A DNA stretch of 47,488 nucleotides, from contig NZ_JAKSYH010000255.1 in the NCBI RefSeq assembly GCF_022829295.1, forward strand, positions 1 through 47,488. The letters run 5' to 3'. Source of the DNA: Methylobacterium sp. J-088. Lineage in GTDB: Bacteria; Pseudomonadota; Alphaproteobacteria; Rhizobiales; Beijerinckiaceae. The notes under the pieces are model-generated. The model did not search any database. It saw only the letters and a list, made by a program, of their open reading frames with translations, and was not told the origin of the DNA. The position numbers and the translations under genes are program-made. Position 1 is the stretch's first letter; every line of letters starts with the position of its first letter. Positions 1 through 7,507 of this stretch are shown one piece after another.

Positions 1-1
1 C

Positions 2-139
2 ACCCCGCAGCTGGCCGACATGCAGCGCCGGGTCGAGTTCGACCTGTGGTACATTGAGAACCAAAGTTTCGCTTTGGATCTCAAGATCCTGGCCGCCACG
101 GCGCTTCACGTGCTCCCGGGCCGCTCCAACGCCTACTGA
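2..139 (+). CDS. Undecaprenyl-phosphate sugar phosphotransferase, C-terminal fragment
   Basis: Only the last 45 codons are inside the window; the gene begins to the left. The tail reads Q-R-R-V-E-F-D-L-W-Y-I-E-N, then L-D-L-K-I-L, and ends G-R-S-N-A-Y. This closely matches the conserved C-terminus of bacterial sugar transferases (WcaJ/ExoY type). Members of that family move a sugar-1-phosphate from a nucleotide sugar onto undecaprenyl phosphate at the inner membrane, the first step of exopolysaccharide or capsule assembly. The family assignment rests on this short tail only, and the sugar specificity cannot be read. Its stop overlaps the end of the convergent small gene at 133-324. Confidence 0.75.
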   Translation, partial: TPQLADMQRRVEFDLWYIENQSFALDLKILAATALHVLPGRSNAY

Positions 140-324
140 TCCGATGCGCTGCGCGACGGCAAGTGTTGCGGGGCGGCCGTCAGCCCGGACAGAGCCGGAT
201 CCGACGGGTCATGCCGGGGAGCTTGAACGGTGTCCGATCCGTCGTCCTCAATGATCGGGGCGCTTAACGCCTCATTCAGGAAGTAACCGACGCATGCCAG
301 CATCATGATGGCCCAGCCAAGCAT
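133..324 (-). CDS. Small single-pass membrane protein, hypothetical
   Basis: This is a possible 63-residue protein that I do not recognise. Residues about 3-20 (G-W-A-I-M-M-L-A-C-V-G-Y-F-L) form one hydrophobic segment, and an acidic, proline-rich tail follows. The internal ATG at 324 is preferred because the hydrophobic segment then begins at once and a G-run lies just upstream. A longer reading would start at 402 with a basic leader. It is convergent with the sugar transferase and overlaps its stop by a few bases. It is the first of four small membrane-protein candidates on this strand in the first 2.8 kb. Existence of the gene is uncertain. Confidence 0.4.
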   Translation of the reverse strand: MLGWAIMMLACVGYFLNEALSAPIIEDDGSDTVQAPRHDPSDPALSGLTAAPQHLPSRSASDQ

Positions 325-691
325 GCGCCCCCCAATGGATCGGTTTGCCGTGGTGGTCCTGATGCCTCGAAGCAGCATGCACGGACAGAAACCAAGTCGC
401 ACACCAAGCTGAAGCTATCATTAACTGCGGTCTCCTAACTGAGCGATCCCCTCTCTAGGCTCGATCGCGCGGCCGCGGTCTTTGAAACACCCGCTGTCGG
501 ATCTGCGTGTCTGTTGCACTGCGCCGGCCTGCGCACCTCGGATGCGAACGATGCCGCACGCCTGGATGGTCGCGATCGGTCCGGCTTGGAGCCAACATCC
601 ACGACTTGGCTCGCGCGGGTCGTTTCAGCTCAAGACCCCAGGCTCAGACACAGCGCGGGTTGGCGCAGGCGTTGAGCCGCGTCGGGGTCGA

Positions 692-907
692 TCATCCCAG
701 ATGAATTTCCGTTTGCGCGATCGCGAGGCGGCTGCGTTGCTTGGACGACGACCGACTCCGCTGATACGCCAGGAAAAACCCGATCGAAATCGCCAGGCCA
801 CCCGCTGCCAAGGAGCCGATCAGGATGGCGTAAGGGCCAAACCAGGGCCAAGTCCCGATAACGGCAAGTAGGCCACCGATCACGGCGGGCATGAGTACAG
901 CGATCAT
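692..907 (-). CDS. Small two-helix membrane protein, hypothetical
   Basis: This 71-residue protein has two hydrophobic segments: about 1-18 (M-I-A-V-L-M-P-A-V-I-G-G-L-L-A-V-I-G) and about 22-44 (ending I-G-F-F-L-A-Y). The tail is Arg/Ser-rich and basic (Q-R-S-R-S-S-S-K-Q-R-S-R), which would probably face the cytoplasm. The start at 907 is chosen because AAGGGAA sits at ribosome-binding distance upstream and the hydrophobic part begins at residue 2. An in-frame start at 952 would add a charged leader without a good binding site. No family is recognised. Confidence 0.55.
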   Translation of the reverse strand: MIAVLMPAVIGGLLAVIGTWPWFGPYAILIGSLAAGGLAISIGFFLAYQRSRSSSKQRSRLAIAQTEIHLG

Positions 908-1937
908 CTGAGTGTTCCCTTGACGACAGATATGGATTTCAACGACCCTCACTGCACGATCGTCGCGACAGCGCGTGGGTCAAGCTGCCTTGATCAACCC
1001 TGCTCTTTCATCATGAACCGCAAACGACACGGGCTACTGTTTCAAATACTCTATAATATTTTATCAAATCGCAATATGAACAACCTGATCTAAACTTTCT
1101 TGGTCACTTGTCGAGGATCGAACGATCTGCAGGGCGCCGCCTTGAACGATCGATATGCGCAGCCGGCCCGGAACGGCATGCAAGAGCACTTTGCGCCGAA
1201 GTGAACTCCGGTTCGGCGCAAGACAGTACGTCCCGACAAAGGCTTGGAGCCGGGCACGCTTATATCTGTTGCAGGGCGCGGCGCGGCGCGGTCGTCGCCG
1301 ACCCGGCGTCGAAACGCGATGGGGCGTTCAGGCCATCTGTCCTATCCGCAGGTTGAGCACGGCGATCGGACAATCAGCTTTCGTCAACGCGTCTATTGAT
1401 TTCAATTCGCAATCTCAAGGAAGATCCATTCCGCTTCCCATTTCTCGAGTCATCTTGATCAACGACATCCGGATTTTGCACGACGTGTCGGAGACCACAA
1501 GGATGTGTTTTTACGCAGTCGCCCGATTAAGCAATTTTCTGACGTCATGAGATCTCGAAAATCTGCACATCCTGGCAAGCCAATAGATTTCCTTGAAGGC
1601 TAAAATGAATCTTCATGACCTCAAAAGATATGTTTTAATCGAAGAGCTTGAATAAAATTCTCTAATTCCATGATTGATTGATAGACAAAGGATGATCGGC
1701 GTTCACCGAGGCTAGACGTGAGAACTACGTCGCGTCACATCGATGGGCCCTGTGGCCTCACTTGGGCGGTGCTTGGATCGGAACGACGCTCGCAGGCAGG
1801 ACTTAACCACGTTCCCGCGTTGTGGCGCCCGAGACCGGGACGTCTGAAGGCGAGGCCCCATCCTGCTCGGGCCCGCGCGCTCCACGGGACATCAGACCGA
1901 AAAACGCGCATGCGCCGGAACGCCGTGAGGGACGGAT

Positions 1938-1959
1938 AGCCTCGATCGATATCGAGGCT
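1938..1959. repeat. Perfect 9-bp inverted repeat
   Basis: AGCCTCGAT is followed by CGAT and then ATCGAGGCT, so two 9-bp arms pair perfectly around a 4-base loop. No T-run follows on either side, so it is not an ordinary intrinsic terminator. It may be an operator or a hairpin element. No gene is adjacent on a strand that would decide its role. Confidence 0.5.
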
Positions 1960-2102
1960 TGCGATCGGGGGGCCGCCGAAACCCCGCATGATCATCAGGA
2001 ACTGATCGCGAGACGCAAACTTGGACGACACGCCCCGCCCGTCGCCGTCACCCTCGGGACCGTGATCGCAGCCCTGCGCATCGTCAGCCTTGCCGGGCTG
2101 AC

Positions 2103-2128
2103 TTGCCAAGTTGGCTTGCTAAGTTGGC
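2103..2128. repeat. 13-bp tandem duplication
   Basis: TTGCCAAGTTGGC (2103-2115) is followed directly by TTGCTAAGTTGGC (2116-2128), differing at one base, and then by a degenerate start of a third copy. It resembles the other short tandem duplications in this window. Confidence 0.6.
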
Positions 2129-2175
2129 TTTCTAAAACGCCGGCTAACCAGTTTGCAGAAACAAGGACGGACGCG

Positions 2176-2352
2176 TCACTCTATCCAGTTCAACACTGTC
2201 GACCCGATCCACCATGCGGCATAGCCCCAAGCGCCGATCACGGCCAGCGTGGCGGCGGCCAACACACCGACCGACAGCCACTCTGTCGGGCTTCGATAGC
2301 GCGGTCTGCTGGTCTTCTCTGGGATGCTCAACGGCTTCTCGTCACTGCCCAT
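2176..2352 (-). CDS. Small single-pass membrane protein, hypothetical
   Basis: This 58-residue protein begins M-G-S-D-E-K-P-L-S-I-P-E-K. It has a charged N-terminal part of about 24 residues and one hydrophobic segment at about 25-50 (W-L-S-V-G-V-L-A-A-A-T-L-A-V-I-G-A-W-G-Y-A-A-W-W-I-G). The tail is short and acidic, ending N-W-I-E. The tryptophans at the segment edges are typical of interfacial residues. The upstream ribosome-binding site is weak. Composition and layout look protein-like, unlike the overlapping frames. No family is recognised. Confidence 0.55.
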   Translation of the reverse strand: MGSDEKPLSIPEKTSRPRYRSPTEWLSVGVLAAATLAVIGAWGYAAWWIGSTVLNWIE

Positions 2353-2489
2353 CTCTATAGAACCGAAACGAAATCTGGCTTCAGGGCAGGACTTGCTTCA
2401 ACCTAAATCGAAATATTTTTGATTGATAAAGGAAACTCAAAACTTCACCAGCGGAATCTACTTAGGTAAATCCGGCAGAACGCTAGGGT

Positions 2490-2747
2490 TCAGCGCCAGG
2501 AGCGGATCTCTTGGATTGCGAGCAGACTGAAGCGTGACCAGACACGCAGTCGCTCATGAACACGGACAGGCGCAAGGGCTGGCCAGACCTTGTTCAGGGC
2601 CAAGTACGCCGTCGCAGCAGCAATAAGAACTGCTGCGATCACGCACAGACAGGCAACGATCGATGCGTCGCGCAGCTGGATCACGCCGGATTTTGCTTTT
2701 CGCCCTCTTTCCTGGATTTGGAGAGTGACGTGAGCTGTTTCCGCCAT
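2490..2747 (-). CDS. Small single-pass membrane protein, hypothetical
   Basis: This 85-residue protein begins M-A-E-T-A-H-V-T-L-Q-I-Q-E-R-G-R-K. One hydrophobic segment lies at about 28-52 (A-S-I-V-A-C-L-C-V-I-A-A-V-L-I-A-A-A-T-A-Y-L-A-L). An Arg-rich tail of about 30 residues ends I-R-S-W-R. The ATG at 2747 is preceded by GGAAGG at normal spacing, which favours it over the in-frame start at 2918. It is the largest of the four small membrane-protein candidates on this strand. Function unknown. Confidence 0.55.
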   Translation of the reverse strand: MAETAHVTLQIQERGRKAKSGVIQLRDASIVACLCVIAAVLIAAATAYLALNKVWPALAPVRVHERLRVWSRFSLLAIQEIRSWR

Positions 2748-2975
2748 CGAGCCTTCCGGTTTCAACCGGGCGTGAACTACGCATATCCGGGATCCTATGT
2801 CGATGCGGCGAACCCCGGAGCGCCGTGTGATCGAGCGGCTGTGATGAGCCGCGTGCGTGCCGTGCGTCCCGGCCTGCGGCCGAGGAGGGCGACGCGCTGC
2901 AGCCCCGTCAGAGCGCATAGCCGATTCCGGACCATCCCTTGCAGAGACCGAATGGTCCAGGAACGGAGGGACGCG

Positions 2976-3389
2976 ATGGCTGTTCAGAGCGGAACACTTT
3001 TGGCTCGGACCAAGACCCTGTGTCCCCGACGGGGGGGCCCGACCGATCTCCGTCTCGCACGATCCGCCCTGCGGATTGCCCTCCCCGCCTGCATTGCCGT
3101 CGCGAGCCTCGGCACCGCGCTGGCCAATCCCTCCCAGGTGCGGCCGGCTGCCGATGTGACCCGGATGGCCAGCGGCGCGACGTTACGCGCGAGATTGTCT
3201 CCTGCCGCTGCCTTTGCCCGCACGGAAGCCCTCGCCCGGCGCGCGCTCGGCTCGATCTGCGCGGGGTGCGGGTCCGGTCCAAGCCGGAGGGCCGGCCCTG
3301 TGCACGCCTCCTCCACGTCCGCCCGGTTCGGGACGTCGACCAGCAACCCGGCGATGGCCGCCCGCGAGCGAAACGTGATGGCGCGGTAA
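2976..3389 (+). CDS. Small secreted protein with a C-x-G-C motif, hypothetical
   Basis: This is a 137-residue protein. The ATG at 2976 follows GGAGGG at good spacing. After a basic N-terminal stretch comes a hydrophobic segment (L-P-A-C-I-A-V-A-S-L-G-T-A-L-A) ending in a plausible signal-peptidase site A-L-A-N at about residue 46, which predicts export to the periplasm or beyond. The mature part is rich in Ala, Arg and Ser, with one S-I-C-A-G-C-G motif near residue 91. No enzyme or fold is recognised. The next forward gene also encodes a short exported protein with one C-x-G-C motif, so the two may be related. Confidence 0.5.
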   Translation: MAVQSGTLLARTKTLCPRRGGPTDLRLARSALRIALPACIAVASLGTALANPSQVRPAADVTRMASGATLRARLSPAAAFARTEALARRALGSICAGCGSGPSRRAGPVHASSTSARFGTSTSNPAMAARERNVMAR

Positions 3390-3643
3390 GGCACGCTCCG
3401 CACGAGCCGAGACCGGTCTGGCCGAGATCACGTCAAAACAAAGCCGCAGAGCCGTGGTCGATGGCTATGCGACCGAGCACGGGTCCAGCCATAGGGCGGT
3501 GGGAAGCCGGTGCGCGAGCTCTGCAACGCGCGTCTGCGCCCTGCGTATGCCCCGCTCCGCGGGTCGGGCCGATGGCCGGACGCTTGCGACAGCGATCCGG
3601 CCCACACCACCGTGCCCGGCATGATTCGAACATGGGGTAATCA

Positions 3644-4033
3644 ATGATCAGAGGCGCTCGGCCGCTCATGATTGTGCTTGGAACGATGCTGCTCCATAGC
3701 TCCCTGCACGCGCAGGACGGTCGGGCACCCTTCCCGGCCGCTGTGACGACCGCCCCCACGGTCACGTCCAGGACGACCCCGTTCAGGACCGGTCCCGAGA
3801 CCGCCTCCAGGAAGGCCGCGCCCAAGACGACCACATCCGGGGCGGTGCGGAAGGCCCACGGTTTCAGCTTCCGCAAAGCGGAGGCCGGCAACGCCCTCGC
3901 GATGCGCTGGACCTGTGTCGGGTGTACCGCCCAGAAGCACCCCCGCCCGGACTCGGACGATCGGTCCGGCCGACCCAACGTCCCCGACGAGCCGGTGATC
4001 TTGGACCCGGCACAGGCGCCCGTGATCGAATAG
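3644..4033 (+). CDS. Small secreted protein with a C-x-G-C motif, hypothetical
   Basis: This 129-residue protein starts M-I-R-G-A-R-P-L-M-I-V-L-G-T-M-L-L. The hydrophobic run continues to about residue 22 and a likely cleavage site H-A-Q-D follows, so it looks like an exported protein. The mature region is Thr/Pro/Lys-rich and low in complexity. A W-T-C-V-G-C-T motif is found near residue 90, and the tail is acidic and Pro-rich. No domain is recognised. It converges on the MocR regulator, with 35 bases between the stops. The C-x-G-C motif at a similar relative position to the preceding gene is the only link seen between the two. Confidence 0.45.
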   Translation: MIRGARPLMIVLGTMLLHSSLHAQDGRAPFPAAVTTAPTVTSRTTPFRTGPETASRKAAPKTTTSGAVRKAHGFSFRKAEAGNALAMRWTCVGCTAQKHPRPDSDDRSGRPNVPDEPVILDPAQAPVIE

Positions 4034-4068
4034 ATGGGATCGACCGTGACGCGCACGGCACCCGGGGA

Positions 4069-5508
4069 TCAGATGTAGCTTGAAGCCAGCGCCGGTGAGC
4101 CCTCCAGCGCGTGGGCGAGCATCTCCAGGCCGTTCGTGATCTGCTGCCGGGTCGAGGGCCCGCCGAGGCAGAGGCGGACCGCCTCCGGGGGCGTGCCCGT
4201 CACGCAGAACGGATCGCTGCCGACGACGCCGAGGCCGGCGGACCGCCCCTGGCTGGCGAAGGCCGAGCGGGTCCAGCCCGCCGGCAGGGTAATCCACGCA
4301 TGGAAGGCGTGCGGATCGGCCGTGTAGGTCTCGGGCGGAAGCAGCGCCGCCGCGAGGCGCTGGCGGGCGGCCGATTCCGAGCGCACGAACTGCACGATCG
4401 CCTCCGCGGTCCCATCGTTGATCCAGCGCGTCGTCAGCGCCGTCGCGATCGGCGAGGCCATGACGGTGGCAGCTCGCAGGGCGCCGCCGAGCGGCAGGGC
4501 GGCCCGGGCGCTCGGGGCGACGAGGTAGGCGAGGCGCAGGCCAGCGCCCAGGCACTTGGCGAGGCCGGCCACGTAATAGGTAATCTCGGGGGCGAGTTCC
4601 GCGAAGCTCGGCGGGGGCGTCGGGCAGATGCGCGCGTAGGCATCATCCTCGATGATGGTTACGGCATACCGGCGCGCCACCGCGATGATCGCCTCGCGCC
4701 GCGACCGCGACAGGGTCGCGGTGGTCGGGTTCTGCAGCAGCGGATTGAGATAGAGCGCCCTCGGAGCGGCCTTGGTGCAGGCGGCCGCGAAGGCGTCGGG
4801 GTCGATCCCGTGTCGATCCATCGGCAGGCCGACGAGGCGCAGGCCCCGATGTGCCGCCAGCGTCCGGATGCCCGGATAGGTGATGCGCTCGGCGCAGATC
4901 GTGTCCCCCGCCTGGGCGACCTGCCCCAGCACGCCGAACAGGGCGCTGTGCCCGCCCGGGCAGATCAGCAGGCGCTCCCGGGTCGCCACGATCCCGCGGC
5001 CCCTCAGCCAGCGCAGGGCCGCCGCCTTGTCGTCGTCGGTCCCGCCAAAGCCCTGGTAGCGCAGCAGGTTGGTGAGATCCCCGGACAGCTCCGCGAACGA
5101 CGACCGCATGCGGGCCTGCAGGGCCGGCTGATCGGGCTCAGGCGGCAGGTTCATGGTGAAGTCGACCGGCCCGACCCGGGGCGCCCGGGCGGCCCCGCTC
5201 GGCCGGGCCGCGCCCGCCGGATCGACCACGAAGGTCCCCTGGCCGACGCGCCCCTCGATCAGGCCGCGCTTGTGCGCCTCCACATAGCCGCGGGACACGG
5301 TGGTGAAGTTCAGGCCGATCGCCTCTGCCAGGGCGCGCTGCGTCGGCAGGCGCAGGCCCGGGCCGAGGCGTCCCGTCCGGATGTCGTCCGCCAGGGCCTC
5401 CGCGATGGCCAGATAATGGGGCTTGCCCCAGCGCTTGAGGTCGGGCGTCCAAGCATCCGCCGCGCCGGTTCGGCTGTCCGGCCACCCCTCCTGCTCCGTC
5501 GGCTTCAT
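4069..5508 (-). CDS. MocR-type transcriptional regulator (GntR HTH plus aminotransferase domain)
   Basis: This 479-residue fusion has an N-terminal GntR winged helix at about 30-95 (L-R-L-P-T-Q-R-A-L-A-E-A-I-G-L, then G-Q-G-T-F-V) and a C-terminal fold-type-I aminotransferase domain at about 115-470. The PLP-site features are visible: L-N-P-L-L-Q-N-P-T near 255-262, E-D-D-A-Y at 287-291, and the candidate PLP lysine K318 in L-A-K-C-L-G-A-G-L-R. MocR proteins bind PLP or an amino compound and act as regulators; they are not known to transaminate. It is divergent from the Nit1C operon, and the 350-bp gap contains repeats suited to a MocR dimer, so it is a good candidate regulator of that operon and of itself. 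The real effector is unknown. It could equally control only itself or a distant PLP or GABA gene. Confidence 0.88.
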   Translation of the reverse strand: MKPTEQEGWPDSRTGAADAWTPDLKRWGKPHYLAIAEALADDIRTGRLGPGLRLPTQRALAEAIGLNFTTVSRGYVEAHKRGLIEGRVGQGTFVVDPAGAARPSGAARAPRVGPVDFTMNLPPEPDQPALQARMRSSFAELSGDLTNLLRYQGFGGTDDDKAAALRWLRGRGIVATRERLLICPGGHSALFGVLGQVAQAGDTICAERITYPGIRTLAAHRGLRLVGLPMDRHGIDPDAFAAACTKAAPRALYLNPLLQNPTTATLSRSRREAIIAVARRYAVTIIEDDAYARICPTPPPSFAELAPEITYYVAGLAKCLGAGLRLAYLVAPSARAALPLGGALRAATVMASPIATALTTRWINDGTAEAIVQFVRSESAARQRLAAALLPPETYTADPHAFHAWITLPAGWTRSAFASQGRSAGLGVVGSDPFCVTGTPPEAVRLCLGGPSTRQQITNGLEMLAHALEGSPALASSYI

Positions 5509-5548
5509 CGGTTCCGCGCCCAGGCCATCAAGATGCGATCAATGCCTG

Positions 5549-5625
5549 ATTGTATGGCTTGCAAGCACCATACCGTGCGCGCGCTCCTGCATATCGTAGC
5601 ATGGATCCATACAATTCATACAATC
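5549..5625. promoter_or_regulatory. Candidate MocR operator: one inverted and two direct repeats
   Basis: ATTGTATGG (5549-5557) is matched by its exact reverse complement CCATACAAT (5607-5615). That second arm is part of a tandem pair, CATACAATT (5608-5616) and CATACAATC (5617-5625). A direct repeat plus an inverted copy is the usual architecture of MocR/PdxR-type operators. The set lies 40-120 bases upstream of the regulator start and about 155 bases upstream of the sigma-54 promoter. Binding by this regulator is inferred. Confidence 0.5.
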
Positions 5626-5777
5626 TCTGACGCGGCAGCAAGCAGTCCATGGGCACTCTAGGCGCACAGCATGCTGCTTGATTGAGCGATCGACCAACAA
5701 TCATTTGCGCTGCATTGATCGCGCCTTTGTATGTATTTCTGATCGGCGCATTGCATGGACTGTTGATCGCTCTGAGC

Positions 5778-5792
5778 TGGCACGTCGCTTGC
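5778..5792 (+). promoter_or_regulatory. Sigma-54 (RpoN) promoter for the Nit1C operon
   Basis: TGGCACG (5778-5784), four bases, then TTGC (5789-5792) gives the exact -24/-12 core of a sigma-54 promoter (TGGCACG-N4-TTGC); only the optional final A/T is a C. Transcription would begin near 5804, leaving a leader of about 55 bases before the ATG at 5859, which has GAGGAG upstream. A sigma-54 promoter fits genes whose relatives are named for nitrogen starvation. An activator such as NtrC would be needed; TGC-containing sequences lie upstream at about 5708-5757, but no clear NtrC site was seen. Confidence 0.7.
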
Positions 5793-5858
5793 CATTACGG
5801 GATTCGATCGCACGCAGCCCCCCTCTGCCGCGGTCCAACCCATCGAGGAGCGTGTGCA

Positions 5859-6341
5859 ATGCCTGCCGTGAACCGCGACCCCCACAAGAAGGGCGACTTT
5901 CTGGTCGATTATGAGGAGAAGGTCTTCGAGGATGTGAAGGCCGAGCCGGGCCAGAAAGCGCTCGTGACCTTCCACACCGTTGCGTTCGAAGGCTCGATCG
6001 GCCTCGTCAACCTGCTCCAGGCCACGCGCCTGCAGCGGAAAGGCTTCGAGACCTCGATTCTGCTCTACGGGCCGGGCATCACGCTCGGCGTCCAGCGTGG
6101 CTTTCCGCGGCTGGGTGACGAGGCCTTCCCGGGCCACCTCAACTTCAACAACCAGCTCGAGAAGTTCATGGCCGAGGGCGGCAAGGTCTATGCCTGCCGG
6201 TTCTCGACCCAGGCCCTGTACGGCCACGGCGAGGCCGCCTTCATCGAGGGCATCCGCATGATCAATCCCCTCGACGTGCTCGACTGCATGCTCCTGCACA
6301 AGCGCGACAACGCGGTGATCATCGACACCTGGACCGTTTGA
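5859..6341 (+). CDS. nitB: MSMEG_0572-family nitrogen-starvation protein (first gene of Nit1C operon)
   Basis: This 160-residue soluble protein starts M-P-A-V-N-R-D-P-H-K-K-G-D-F. The start at 5859 is set by GAGGAG upstream and by the sigma-54 promoter lying inside the longer open frame. It belongs by sequence and context to the MSMEG_0572 family; conserved stretches include L-V-T-F-H-T-V-A-F-E-G-S-I-G-L-V-N-L-L-Q-A-T-R-L and L-L-Y-G-P-G. The fold looks like a small alpha/beta (DsrE-like) protein, which is my reading only. The biochemical role is unknown. In Nit1C clusters it precedes the nitrilase, as here. The nit gene letter follows the Nit1C naming as I recall it and should be treated as provisional. 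Confidence 0.85.
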   Translation: MPAVNRDPHKKGDFLVDYEEKVFEDVKAEPGQKALVTFHTVAFEGSIGLVNLLQATRLQRKGFETSILLYGPGITLGVQRGFPRLGDEAFPGHLNFNNQLEKFMAEGGKVYACRFSTQALYGHGEAAFIEGIRMINPLDVLDCMLLHKRDNAVIIDTWTV

Positions 6342-6418
6342 GTCGCCTGGACCGTCTGACGCTCGTACCCGGCGGTCGCGCAAGCCGCGCAGCCGCTGGT
6401 CCAGCCGGAGGATCATCC

Positions 6419-7507
6419 ATGTCAGAGTGCCGGCCAGAGACCCGAATCGTACGCGCGGCTGCCGTCCAGATCGCGCCGGACCTCGACCGGCCGGAGGGCA
6501 CTCTGGAGCGCGTGCTCAACGCCATCGACGAAGCCGCCGCCAAGGGCGCGCACTTTATGGTCTTCCCCGAGACCTTTGTGCCCTACTACCCCTACTTCTC
6601 CTTCGTCCTGCCGCCCGCGCTGCAGGGGGCGGAGCACCTGAAGCTCTACGAGCGCGCGGTGGCGGTGCCGGGGCCGGTGACCCAGGCGGTCTCGGCCGCC
6701 GCACGCCGCCACGGCGTGGTGATCGTGCTCGGCGTCAACGAGCGCGACCACGGCTCGCTCTACAACGCGCAGCTGATCTTCGATTCCGACGGGGCGCTGA
6801 AGCTGAAGCGCCGCAAGATCACCCCGACCTACCACGAGCGCATGATCTGGGGTCAGGGCGATGGTGCCGGCCTCACCGTCGTCGAGACGGCCGTCGGCCG
6901 GGTCGGAGCGCTGGCCTGCTGGGAGCACTACAACCCGCTCGCCCGCTACGCCCTGATGGCGCGCCACGAGGAGATCCACGCCGCGCAATTCCCGGGCTCG
7001 CTGGTCGGCCAGATCTTTGCCGACCAAATGGAGGTCACGATCCGCCACCATGCCCTGGAGGCGGCCTGCTTCGTGGTCAACGCCACCGGCTGGCTCACCG
7101 ACGCGCAGGTAGCGCAGGTCTGTCCGGACGAGCGCCTGCGCGGCGCCTGCCAGGGTGGCAATTGCACCGCCATCGTGTCGCCCGAGGGCAAGCACCTCGC
7201 CGATCCGCTTGGGCCCGGCGAGGGCATCCTGATCGCCGACATGGACCTCGCGCTGGTGACCAAGCGCAAGCGGATGATGGACTCGGTCGGCCACTACGCC
7301 CGGCCCGAGCTTCTCAGCCTCTTCCACGACGACCGCCCGGCCGCGTTCGTCCACCCGCCAGCCCGTTCGCAGCCCGCCCCCCGGAGCCTCGACCATGAGC
7401 AGCAGCCCGCTTCCGACGAGTCTGTCCCCCACGGCGCCGGTCACGACGGGCCTGATCGGGATGCCGACGGAGCGCCTGATCAACGCGTTGCAATCCTACG
7501 GCGTTAG
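6419..7507 (+). CDS. nitC: Nitrilase of the Nit1C cluster (Nit6803-like)
   Basis: This 362-residue carbon-nitrogen hydrolase probably converts a nitrile to a carboxylate plus ammonia. The catalytic triad of the nitrilase superfamily is in place: E51 in F-P-E-T-F, K133 in R-R-K-I-T-P-T-Y-H-E-R and the nucleophile C167 in A-L-A-C-W-E-H-Y-N-P-L. The start at 6419 has GGAGG upstream. Relatives are about 330-340 residues long and end soon after a G-H-Y-x-R-P-E-L-L motif, here near 290. This protein continues with a Pro/Asp/Arg-rich tail, the last 37 codons of which overlap the start of the next gene. In Nit1C clusters this enzyme is essential for cyanide-nitrogen assimilation; its true substrate is not settled. 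Confidence 0.92.
   Translation: MSECRPETRIVRAAAVQIAPDLDRPEGTLERVLNAIDEAAAKGAHFMVFPETFVPYYPYFSFVLPPALQGAEHLKLYERAVAVPGPVTQAVSAAARRHGVVIVLGVNERDHGSLYNAQLIFDSDGALKLKRRKITPTYHERMIWGQGDGAGLTVVETAVGRVGALACWEHYNPLARYALMARHEEIHAAQFPGSLVGQIFADQMEVTIRHHALEAACFVVNATGWLTDAQVAQVCPDERLRGACQGGNCTAIVSPEGKHLADPLGPGEGILIADMDLALVTKRKRMMDSVGHYARPELLSLFHDDRPAAFVHPPARSQPAPRSLDHEQQPASDESVPHGAGHDGPDRDADGAPDQRVAILRR

Larger units (their letters stand above)
953..2175. other. Gene-poor intergenic stretch
   Basis: No convincing gene is seen here on either strand. Open frames exist, but their products are Arg/Pro/Ala-rich or lack a ribosome-binding site. Two AT-rich patches stand out against the GC-rich surroundings, at about 1040-1080 (with TATAAT at 1052-1057) and 1540-1690. 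These may be promoter DNA or remnants of transferred sequence. A perfect inverted repeat at 1938-1959 and a 13-bp tandem duplication at 2103-2128 also lie here. Confidence 0.5.

Noticed and set aside
1735..2406. Overlapping open frames on both strands in the gene-poor region
   Set aside because: Products are Arg/Pro/Ser-rich without domains and lack good start sites; only the small membrane protein at 2176-2352 looks protein-like.
5682..5858. N-terminal extension of the MSMEG_0572-type protein, with a membrane-like segment
   Set aside because: The extension covers the sigma-54 promoter, lacks a ribosome-binding site and is not part of the family; the ATG at 5859 has GAGGAG upstream.
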